Assembly: GCF_008807075.1 (NCBI RefSeq)
Contig: NZ_CP035632.1
Coordinates: 620,001 to 684,000 of the forward strand
From: Synechococcus sp. RSCCF101
GTDB lineage: Bacteria > Cyanobacteriota > Cyanobacteriia > PCC-6307 > Cyanobiaceae
Reading direction: 5' to 3'
DNA: 64,000 bases
Within the stretch, counting starts at the first letter, position 1, and each line of letters starts with the position of its first letter. Below, piece after piece: positions 57,273 to 64,000 of this stretch. Under the pieces are notes generated by a model. That model worked only from the letters and a program-made list of their open reading frames with translations, was not told the DNA's origin and searched no databases. The translations under genes were made by a program, and so were the position numbers.

Positions 57273-57863
57273 TCAGCTGCCGGTCGTCTCGTCAGCGGCT
57301 GGTTGCGCGGGCGTGTCCGCCACGGCCGCCACTGCGGTCTCTTCTGCGGGTGCAGGGGTGCTCTCGCCGGCGTCAGCCGCAGCAGCGGCGGGGGCATCAG
57401 CAGCGGGGGCATCCACCGGCTCGGCCGGGCTCTCCTCCTGAGCCGGAGCCGCCTGGCCGGGCCGGGGCGGCCGGGCGAAGGGGTCCGGGCGGGGGCCTCC
57501 GCGCCAGCCGCGTCCACCGCCGTCACGGTCGCGGCCGTCACGACCGCCCTCGCCCCGGCGTCCACCGCCTTCGCCCCGGCCCCGGCGGGGACCCCCCTGG
57601 TTGCGCGTCTCGGCCACCAGCTCATCGAGCCGGCCGTCCTCGAGCATCTGACCCATGGTGCGGATCGAGAAGCCCAGCACCGCCACGGTGGAGCGGAGCC
57701 CGAAGGCCTCCTGCACCGCCCGCGCCGCACGCATCTCGTTGTCGCTCAGGCGGATGCGGAACCCGCCGCCCCCCTCACGGTTGCCGGGACCGCGGCCGCC
57801 TCGGGAACGACCCTCCTGGGACTGGGGTGAGCTCTCGGAGGAGGAGGCGTTGTGGTCCACCAT
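57273..57863 (-). CDS. RGG-rich protein with small folded core
   Basis: 196 aa. A short folded core (about 35-88: FRIRLSDNEMRAARAVQEAF, VAVLGFSIRTMGQMLEDGRLDELV) is flanked by a Gly/Arg N-terminus and followed by an RGG-type tract (GRGEGGGRRGEGGRDGR) and an Ala/Pro/Glu tail. RGG tracts often bind RNA; none of the standard RNA-binding folds is seen. The position beside trpS is compatible with a translation-related role, as inference only. Confidence 0.72.
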   Translation of the reverse strand: MVDHNASSSESSPQSQEGRSRGGRGPGNREGGGGFRIRLSDNEMRAARAVQEAFGLRSTVAVLGFSIRTMGQMLEDGRLDELVAETRNQGGPRRGRGEGGGRRGEGGRDGRDRDGGGRGWRGGPRPDPFARPPRPGQAAPAQEESPAEPVDAPAADAPAAAAADAGESTPAPAEETAVAAVADTPAQPAADETTGS

Positions 57864-57875
57864 CGGGGGCAGAAA

Positions 57876-58418
57876 TCAGTGAGGGCAAGTGTGCCCTATG
57901 GCTCGGTGGCGGACAGGCAGCCAGCCCAGTTGGTGGCTGTCTCCGGACCCGGGTCTGGCGAGGATCAGCACGGGGCAGCAGCGATCCGCCGGCCCTGACC
58001 CGAACCGCTCCCGGTAGCGATGGCGCAGAGCGAGGTAGGAGGCCAGCGTCCAGCGCCCCCGGGTCTCATCGAGGGCCGTCCAGTAGCGGCGCAGGGCCCA
58101 GCGCCAGGGCTCGTCGCCGAACTCCTCCCTGCAGACCAGCTCCGCCCGCCATCGGCTCAGCCCCCGTTCGAGGCAGTCGCGGTAGCGGACCAGTTCCGGC
58201 GCCTCCCCGCTGGCATCCGGAGGCAGCTCGGCCGGCAGGTCGTCGAGGCTGGTCAGCCGCAGCGACCGCCAGCAGCGATCCAGCACGCCCACGGGAAGGC
58301 CGCCATGCCAGCCGGGGCTGCTGCGGAGCAGCGAGAGGGACTCCTGCATCCGCTCCAGCAGCTGAGGACCCAGGCTGGCGGCCGTCTGCGCGTCGCTGCA
58401 CTCGGGCAGCAGAGGCAT
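57876..58418 (-). CDS. Hypothetical protein
   Basis: 180 aa, no signal or membrane span. Helical and Trp/Arg-rich in the second half (LERGLSRWRAELVCREEFGDEPWRWALRRYWTALDETRGRW; ASYLALRHRYRERFG). I recognise no family. Only 12 bp precede the RGG gene, so cotranscription is likely. Confidence 0.65.
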   Translation of the reverse strand: MPLLPECSDAQTAASLGPQLLERMQESLSLLRSSPGWHGGLPVGVLDRCWRSLRLTSLDDLPAELPPDASGEAPELVRYRDCLERGLSRWRAELVCREEFGDEPWRWALRRYWTALDETRGRWTLASYLALRHRYRERFGSGPADRCCPVLILARPGSGDSHQLGWLPVRHRAIGHTCPH

Positions 58419-58514
58419 CGTTCACTGGTGGCACCGGTCCGGACCATCCTGGCCGCTGTGAGCCGCTGCAGGCGCCGGGTGCGCCGATTCGCCGCCGATC
58501 TGCTTGCCTGATGG

Positions 58515-59987
58515 GTGTCGCCCGTCGGTCCATCGGACGTGGAATCCCCTCCACTGCCCCGCTCCACAGATCCCTCCCGCTCCGGATCCCAGCTGCTCTT
58601 GGACCTCTGTGTCCGCCACTGGCAGCCCCTGGCGCTGGCCGGTGGCGGCCTCCTGATCGGTGACTGGCTGCTGCAGCAGCTGCTGCCTGCCTCCGGCGGA
58701 GGCCTGAGCCTGGTGGCCCTGGCCGGTGGGGTCTGGCTGTGGCGGCGACCGAAGCCGGCCGCCGGTCGTCCCGGCCGCGCCGGCGACGGACTCGAACCCC
58801 TCACGGAACGCTGCCGGGCCTCCCTGAGCCAGCTGGAGACCCTCGAGCAGGAACTGGGCGGCGCCCCGGTCCGGGCTGATGGGCAACCGGCGCAGACCCG
58901 CCAGCGGCGCGATGCCCTGGAGCAGCTGCTGGGGCGGCACGGGCGGGCCGGCCTCGAGCTGGCGGTGGTGGGCACGCAGGACTTTCCCGCCGACGGGCTC
59001 GCCCGGCTGCAGACGCAGCTCTCGGGAGCGGTGGGCCTGACCCTGCACCGGGCCCGGCCCCTGACCAGCCGGGATCCGAGCCATCGCTGGCCGGCCGACC
59101 TGATCCGCTGTGACGGATTGCTGTACGCGATCACCCTGCCGCTGACGGCCGCCGATCGCTGCTGGCTGCAGGCCCTGCCGGAGGAGATGCCGGTGTGGCT
59201 GCTGCTGCGCAGCGATCTAGCCGCCACCCGCAGCGCCCTGAGCCGCGAGGGAGGCGCCGAGGAGGTGCAGGCCCAGCTGCCCCAGGGGCGCTCCTGGACC
59301 TTGCTGGATGTCTGGACCGGCGGCGGAGCGGATGCCGGGGGAACCGGCCCGGCGCTGGCTGAGGTGCGCGCCAGCCTGATGGAGCAGCCGCGGCAGCGGA
59401 TCCGCCGCACCGAGGGCCGCCTGCTGCGCCATCTCGATCACCAGTGGCAGTGCGAGCTGGAACGGCTGCGGCGCGAGCGCTGCCGGGATCTGGTGCAGAC
59501 GACCCAGTGGGCCGTGGCCGCTGCGGTGGTCGCCTCGCCGGTTCCGGCCGTGGACCTGCTGGCCGCCACGGTGGCCAACGGACTGATGCTGAAGGAGATG
59601 GCCACGCTCTGGCAGTGCAGCTGGAGCCTGGATCAGCTGAAGGAGGCCGCCGCCGAGCTGGGCAAGGCCGCCCTGGCGCTGGGAGTGGTGGAGTGGAGCA
59701 GCGAGGCCCTGCTGGGGCTGGCCAAGCTGGACGGAACGAGCTGGCTGGTGGCCGGAGCGATGCAGGGTCTGAGCGCCGCCTACCTCACACGGGTGGTGGG
59801 ACGGTCGATGGCCGACCTCCTCGCACGGTCCCAGGGGCTGTCGGGAGATGACCTGGAGCGGCTCAGGCGCGAGGCGCCGCTGCTGGTGGCTCGGGCCGCG
59901 GACAGCGAACGACTCGACTGGGCCGGCTTCCTCGAGCAGGCCAGGCGCTGGTCGACCGGACAGACCGCTACAGCCAACGGGATGTAA
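58515..59987 (+). CDS. DUF697-type membrane protein with degenerate GTPase-like domain
   Basis: 490 aa from GTG 58515. Two N-terminal membrane spans (about 39-58, 64-76), a soluble middle (95-300) where a GTPase domain is usual, and a C-terminal DUF697 region with hydrophobic helices (WAVAAAVVASPVPAVDLLAATVANGLML; ALGVVEW). The expected P-loop GxxxxGK[ST] is not present: the best match is VVGTQDFPADG. GTP binding is therefore doubtful. Function unknown; DUF697 proteins in cyanobacteria often sit in the envelope. Confidence 0.78.
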   Translation: MSPVGPSDVESPPLPRSTDPSRSGSQLLLDLCVRHWQPLALAGGGLLIGDWLLQQLLPASGGGLSLVALAGGVWLWRRPKPAAGRPGRAGDGLEPLTERCRASLSQLETLEQELGGAPVRADGQPAQTRQRRDALEQLLGRHGRAGLELAVVGTQDFPADGLARLQTQLSGAVGLTLHRARPLTSRDPSHRWPADLIRCDGLLYAITLPLTAADRCWLQALPEEMPVWLLLRSDLAATRSALSREGGAEEVQAQLPQGRSWTLLDVWTGGGADAGGTGPALAEVRASLMEQPRQRIRRTEGRLLRHLDHQWQCELERLRRERCRDLVQTTQWAVAAAVVASPVPAVDLLAATVANGLMLKEMATLWQCSWSLDQLKEAAAELGKAALALGVVEWSSEALLGLAKLDGTSWLVAGAMQGLSAAYLTRVVGRSMADLLARSQGLSGDDLERLRREAPLLVARAADSERLDWAGFLEQARRWSTGQTATANGM

Positions 59988-60174
59988 CGAGCGAATGCAA
60001 CGGAATGTTGCGTTGACTCAGATTCACATGAAGCCAGATGAAGTCGTGCGTTGCTTTGTGGCGCCAGGGCAGGCAAGGCAGCGGGGTCTGAATAGCGTCA
60101 AGCAGGTTCTGTGTGCGTGGTGCCTGCTGTGGTCCCTGGACACAGGACATCCCTAACCGTCCTCATCTGACTTC

Positions 60175-61251
60175 ATGGCCACCGCAATTCGCAGCGGCCG
60201 GTCCAGTGCCTGGAGCTCCTTCTGCTCCTGGGTCACCTCCACCAACAACCGTCTCTACGTCGGTTGGTTCGGTGTGCTGATGATCCCGACGCTGCTGACC
60301 GCCACCATCTGCTACATCGTCGCCTTCATCGCCGCCCCGGCGGTGGACATCGACGGCATCCGTGAGCCCGTTGCCGGCTCGCTGATCTACGGCAACAACA
60401 TCATCTCCGGTGCTGTTGTGCCTTCGAGCAACGCCATCGGCCTGCACTTCTACCCCATCTGGGAAGCCGCTTCCCTGGATGAGTGGCTGTACAACGGCGG
60501 TCCCTACCAGCTGGTTGTCTTCCACTTCCTGATCGGCATCTCCGCCTACATGGGACGCCAGTGGGAGCTCTCCTACCGCCTGGGCATGCGCCCCTGGATC
60601 TGCGTCGCCTACAGCGCACCGCTGTCGGCCGCCTTCGCGGTGTTCCTGATCTATCCCTTCGGTCAGGGCTCCTTCTCCGACGGCATGCCCCTCGGCATCA
60701 GCGGCACCTTCAACTTCATGCTGGTGTTCCAGGCTGAGCACAACATCCTGATGCACCCCTTCCACATGCTGGGTGTGGCCGGTGTGTTCGGCGGCAGCCT
60801 GTTCTCCGCCATGCACGGTTCGCTGGTGACCTCCTCGCTGGTGCGTGAGACCACCGAGAGCGAGAGCCAGAACTATGGCTACAAGTTCGGCCAGGAAGAG
60901 GAGACCTACAACATCGTGGCTGCCCACGGTTACTTCGGTCGCCTGATCTTCCAATACGCCAGCTTCAACAACAGCCGCAGCCTGCACTTCTTCCTGGCTG
61001 CCTGGCCGGTGGTGGGCATCTGGTTCACCTCCATGGGCATCAGCACCATGGCCTTCAACCTGAACGGCTTCAACTTCAACCAGTCCATCCTGGACACCCA
61101 GGGCAAGGTGGTGAACACCTGGGCTGACGTGCTGAACCGCGCCAACCTGGGCATGGAAGTGATGCACGAGCGCAACGCGCACAACTTCCCGCTCGATCTG
61201 GCCGCCACCAGCTCGGTGCCCGTGGCGCTGACCGCTCCGTCGATCGGCTGA
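60175..61251 (+). CDS. psbA: Photosystem II reaction-centre protein D1 (D1:1 type)
   Basis: Core PSII protein that binds P680, pheophytin, QB and the Mn4CaO5 cluster, in the thylakoid membrane. 358 aa with five transmembrane helices. Gln129 (equivalent to residue 130 in longer D1 proteins; [10 protein letters not shown]) marks the low-light D1:1 form, whereas Glu marks D1:2. Mn-cluster ligands in [15 protein letters not shown]-type region and [10 protein letters not shown] are intact, and the C-terminal extension after LDLA is removed by CtpA. ATG 60175; no Shine-Dalgarno, as is common for psbA. The 187-bp leader region before it (59988-60174) has no clear -10. Confidence 0.98.
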   Translation: MATAIRSGRSSAWSSFCSWVTSTNNRLYVGWFGVLMIPTLLTATICYIVAFIAAPAVDIDGIREPVAGSLIYGNNIISGAVVPSSNAIGLHFYPIWEAASLDEWLYNGGPYQLVVFHFLIGISAYMGRQWELSYRLGMRPWICVAYSAPLSAAFAVFLIYPFGQGSFSDGMPLGISGTFNFMLVFQAEHNILMHPFHMLGVAGVFGGSLFSAMHGSLVTSSLVRETTESESQNYGYKFGQEEETYNIVAAHGYFGRLIFQYASFNNSRSLHFFLAAWPVVGIWFTSMGISTMAFNLNGFNFNQSILDTQGKVVNTWADVLNRANLGMEVMHERNAHNFPLDLAATSSVPVALTAPSIG

Positions 61252-61296
61252 TCCTTCGACTGATTCAGGCCCGGTTCACCCTGCTGCCTGCACAGG

Positions 61297-61323
61297 AGCC
61301 CCCGCGTCTGCGGGGGCTTTTTT
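61297..61323 (+). terminator. Strong intrinsic terminator of psbA
   Basis: AGCCCCCGC and GCGGGGGCT form a perfect 9-bp stem (61297-61305 and 61310-61318) with a GTCT loop, followed by T at 61318-61323. It separates psbA from the ferritin gene by only 53 bp. Confidence 0.93.
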
Positions 61324-61376
61324 CATGGCTGTTGCTAGCAAGGAGATGACCTCTCCAGCCCACAACACAGGCCGCG

Positions 61377-61904
61377 ATGAAGGAGCTCACCCGAGCGATC
61401 AACAGCCATCTGGCATCGGAATTCCAGGCCAGCCATGCCTATCTGGCCATGTCGATCTGGCTGCGGGAGAAGGACCTGGCCGGCTTCTCCCAGTACATGC
61501 TGCAGAAGAGCCACGAGGAGCGGCAGCATGCCGCGCGGATGATCGCCTACCTGGTGGACTGCGACGAACAGGTGGAGCTGCCCACGATTCACTCGCCCGA
61601 GCGCTCCTGGCCATCGGTGCAGCAGCTCTTCGACCAGGTGTTCGAGATGGAGAAGGGGGTCACCGCCTCGATCAACGATCTCTACAGCCTGGCCGAGAGC
61701 GGCATGGAGCGCAGCGCCACCGCCATGCTCGACTGGTTCGTCAACGAGCAGATCCAGGAGGAGGCGGAAGCCCGCTTCGTGCGCAAGCGTCTGCGCCTCG
61801 CCGGGGACAACACCGCTGCCCTGCTGCTGCTCGACCAGCAGTTCCTCGAAGGCACGGCCCTCACGCATGTGAAAGGTGGCATCACGGCCGCCGGGCAGGT
61901 CTGA
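61377..61904 (+). CDS. Non-haem ferritin
   Basis: Iron-storage cage protein, 175 aa. Four-helix bundle with ferroxidase residues Glu15, Glu48 and His51 (EERQHAARM), acidic helix residues near 90-92 and Glu near 128, plus a Tyr at position 40. Resembles cyanobacterial ferritins. The start ATG is 53 bp past the psbA terminator. It converges with the P-type ATPase gene (178 bp between), placing two metal genes next to each other. Confidence 0.92.
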   Translation: MKELTRAINSHLASEFQASHAYLAMSIWLREKDLAGFSQYMLQKSHEERQHAARMIAYLVDCDEQVELPTIHSPERSWPSVQQLFDQVFEMEKGVTASINDLYSLAESGMERSATAMLDWFVNEQIQEEAEARFVRKRLRLAGDNTAALLLLDQQFLEGTALTHVKGGITAAGQV

Positions 61905-62081
61905 CTCCGGCCATCCGGGAGGGCAGAAACGGGACGGCAGAAAAACGGGGCCAGTGCATCACACCGGCCCACGAATTCGTCCCGCCACAAACTAATGAGA
62001 CGACAAACTCAGCCGGTTCGGAACAGCACATCGGCACCGCGCAGCTGATACGCAGCCGCGCATCATTTGTGCAGCAACGGT

Positions 62082-64000
62082 TCAGTGCGGCTGCTGTCCG
62101 GTCGCCGGTCCCGTCTCCGAAGTGGCGCTGCCCGCCAGCAGGGCACTGAGCAGCACCAGCAGGGTGCTGCCGTTGTGGAGGAGCGAGGCCTGCACCGGCG
62201 TGAGACCGCCCAGGGCCGCACTGATGAGCAGGCCGGTGTTGACCACCACCGTGGCTTCCGCGTTGCGCTGCACACGGCCCATGGCACAGCCGGCCAGCTC
62301 CATCGCCTCGGCCACACAGCCGATGTCGTCCTCCAGGAGGGTGATGTCGGCCGAGAGCTGGGCGATGTCGGCGCCGCGCTGCATCGCCAGCCCCACATCG
62401 GCGGCCGCCAGGGCGGGGGCGTCGTTGATGCCATCGCCCACGAACAGCACGGTCCGGCCGTCGCGGCAGAGCGCCCGCACGATCTCGGCCTTCTGTTCGG
62501 GAAGCAGCTCGGCCAGGCTCCGGTCGAGGCCGCAGTGGGCCGCGATCCGCTCGGCCACATCGCGCTGATCGCCGCTGAGCATCAGCACCTCCTTCACGCC
62601 GAGGGAGCGGAGCCGCGCCACCGTGGCGGCGCTGCCGGCCCGCACCTGGTCCTCCAGGGCGAGCACTCCGATCAGACGGCGGCCACGGCCGATGTAGAGG
62701 AGGCTCTTGCCCTGGCGCCACAGCGCCTCGATCGCGGCGCGATGGGGGGTGTCGTCCACCCCCTCGTCCTCCACCACGAAGTGGCGCGAGCCCACCACGA
62801 CCCGCTCCCCCTGGATGGTGGCGGCCACACCGTGGGCCACGATGAACTCCACCTCGCTGTGGCGGAAGTGGTGGTAGCCCCGGCCGCAGGCCGCCTCCAC
62901 CACAGCCAGGGCCAGCGGGTGGACGCTGTGCTCCTCGATCGAGGCCGCCAGGCTGAGCAGGTCGTCGGCGCTGGTGCCGCCGTCGAAGGAGAGGCTGTCG
63001 GTCACCGCGAGACGACCGGTGGTGAGGGTTCCGGTCTTGTCGAACACCACCGTGTCCACGGCGGCGAGGCGTTCCAGCGCGGCGGCTCCCTTGATCAGGC
63101 AGCCGCGCCGGCCGGCCCGGGCCATGGCCGCCTTGAAGGCCACGGGGATCGCCAGCTTGAGGGCGCAGCAGTAGTCGGCCTGGAGCACGGCGGCGGTGCG
63201 CGTCCAGTCACCGCTGGCCAGCTGGGTGAGCAGCGCCAGGCCGAACACCGCCGGCACCAGGCGGTCGGCCAGGGCGGAGGCCTGCAGCTGCACCTCCCCC
63301 TTGGAAGTGAGCGCCGTCTCCACCAGGGCGCCGATGCGGGAGGCCGCCGTCTGGGCGCCGACCCGCTCGGCGTAGATGATCAGCCGCCCCTCGAGCACCG
63401 CGGTGCCGGACATGACCCGGTCGCCCCGCCGGCGGGTCACCGGCAGGCTCTCGCCGGTCATGGCGGCTTCATCGACGCTGGCCTCACCGCTGAGCACGGT
63501 GCCATCGACCGGAATCACGCTGCCATGCTCCACCACCACGCTCTCGCCGCCGCGGAGTGCCTCGAGCGGGCAGCGCTGCTGATGGCCATCGACCAGCAGG
63601 TCCACGTGATCGTCCAGCGGGCGCAGCAGGGCGAGCAGCAGGGCATCGGAGCGACGCCGGATGCCGGCCTCCAGGTGTTCGCCCAGCAGCAGCAGGGCCG
63701 TGGTGGTGTTGGCGGCACCGCGGTCGCCGCGCAGCAGCGACACCAGCACCGCTGAGGCCTCCAGCAGGTGGGAGCCGAGATGCAGCCGGCCCAGCTCCTG
63801 CCAGGCCTGGCCCCAGACGGGCAGGGCGGTGAGGGCGGCCGCCGGCGTCTGCAGCTTCTGCGGCAGCAGCGGATTGAGCAGCAGGTTCAGCCCCCCCAGC
63901 GCCGCGGCGCGGTCGCTGCCGTCGCTCGGGGGGCAGCGAGGCGGGGCCGCAGGGGCAGGGGCTCCTCCAGCAGCAGTCGTTCGAGGCGCTCGCGATCCAG
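62082..64000 (-). CDS. P1B-type heavy-metal ATPase, partial at the right edge and frame-broken
   Basis: Membrane pump of the metal-transporting P-type family. From 63749 the frame gives TGES (98-101), the phosphorylation motif DKTGT (237-241), SVHP and GDGINDAP with the expected order. The membrane metal-site motif, usually CPC, reads YCC (193-195 in ADYCCALKLAIP). Upstream on the minus strand codon positions show a different frame near the edge: from 64000 the frame with codon-like third positions runs up to about 63933, then switches by one base at a run of C (63928-63933 as G on plus). The N-terminus lies outside the window. Likely metal specificity cannot be judged. Confidence 0.88.
   Translation of the reverse strand, partial: GSRAPRTTAAGGAPAPAAPPRCPPSDGSDRAAALGGLNLLLNPLLPQKLQTPAAALTALPVWGQAWQELGRLHLGSHLLEASAVLVSLLRGDRGAANTTTALLLLGEHLEAGIRRRSDALLLALLRPLDDHVDLLVDGHQQRCPLEALRGGESVVVEHGSVIPVDGTVLSGEASVDEAAMTGESLPVTRRRGDRVMSGTAVLEGRLIIYAERVGAQTAASRIGALVETALTSKGEVQLQASALADRLVPAVFGLALLTQLASGDWTRTAAVLQADYCCALKLAIPVAFKAAMARAGRRGCLIKGAAALERLAAVDTVVFDKTGTLTTGRLAVTDSLSFDGGTSADDLLSLAASIEEHSVHPLALAVVEAACGRGYHHFRHSEVEFIVAHGVAATIQGERVVVGSRHFVVEDEGVDDTPHRAAIEALWRQGKSLLYIGRGRRLIGVLALEDQVRAGSAATVARLRSLGVKEVLMLSGDQRDVAERIAAHCGLDRSLAELLPEQKAEIVRALCRDGRTVLFVGDGINDAPALAAADVGLAMQRGADIAQLSADITLLEDDIGCVAEAMELAGCAMGRVQRNAEATVVVNTGLLISAALGGLTPVQASLLHNGSTLLVLLSALLAGSATSETGPATGQQPH

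Noticed and set aside
60013-60018. TTGACT as a -35 for psbA
   Set aside because: No acceptable -10 lies 15-19 bp downstream, so I did not call a promoter.
62067-63755. Long plus-strand frame opposite the metal ATPase
   Set aside because: ATPase motifs on the minus strand are intact and in order; the opposite frame is a composition effect.

Overview
The window is a gene-dense stretch of chromosome from a GC-rich picocyanobacterium of the Synechococcus/Cyanobium group. The evidence is a photosystem II D1 gene (psbA), the PSII assembly lipoprotein psb27, plastocyanin (petE), cytochrome c6 (petJ), NDH-1 subunit ndhD, ycf51, DUF2854, and a primary sigma factor with a long tail before region 1.2. 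The placement rests on gene content and remembered protein similarity; no search was run. I saw no rRNA, tRNA, insertion sequence, prophage or CRISPR array, so this looks like core genome with some lineage-specific small genes.

Layout. 1-5.8 kb: a dihydroorotase-like gene missing its metal ligands, signal peptidase I, an unknown membrane protein, an ArsC-like reductase, a 2Fe-2S ferredoxin, a substituted inorganic pyrophosphatase and an HTH protein. 6-15.4 kb: proS, psb27, purA, a PfkB kinase, cutA, cobK (frame-broken), ssb, DUF2854, argB and a TPR/DUF3153 lipoprotein fusion. 15.4-25.7 kb: priA, the primary sigma factor, hemC, an L,D-transpeptidase, a second and intact pyrophosphatase, an overlapping set (small Cys-rich secreted protein, DCC protein, M32 carboxypeptidase), yjbQ, a pterin dehydratase and two DUF3721 proteins. 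25.7-38 kb: a long run on the minus strand. Beyond clpB and petJ, a block of overlapping or closely spaced genes runs from ycf51 down through glgB and hemE to petE, which ends at a clear intrinsic terminator.

38-47.3 kb (plus strand): a large TamB/Tic236-type protein, a ROK sugar kinase, proA, folB, a lipase-like hydrolase and a PocR-GGDEF diguanylate cyclase. 47.3-58.4 kb (minus strand): an M3 oligopeptidase, ndhD, thrB, glk, thrS, a lambda-R-type lysozyme, trpS, an RGG-rich protein and an unknown protein. 58.5-64 kb: a DUF697 membrane protein without a P-loop, psbA with a strong terminator, a ferritin, and a P1B-type metal ATPase that runs off the right edge.

The genes serve electron transport and PSII maintenance (psbA, psb27, petE, petJ, ndhD, ferredoxin), tetrapyrrole and cobalamin synthesis (hemC, hemE, cobK), amino-acid and nucleotide metabolism (argB, proA, thrB, purA), glycogen and sugar metabolism (glgB, glk, ROK), translation (proS, thrS, trpS), the cell envelope (lepB, tamB, L,D-transpeptidase, lysozyme) and metal handling (ferritin, P-type ATPase, cutA).

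I did not find a clear new multi-gene system. The most informative anomalies are two reading-frame breaks at C/G runs (cobK; the ATPase N-terminus), a pair of family I pyrophosphatases of which one has lost active-site acids, a paired DUF3721 module with a decapeptide-repeat region, a secreted protein with two identical-spacing Cys motifs translationally coupled to a CxxC protein and a peptidase, a non-canonical YCC metal motif in the ATPase, and an Arg5-Pro8 linker joining a TPR-like domain to a DUF3153 lipoprotein.
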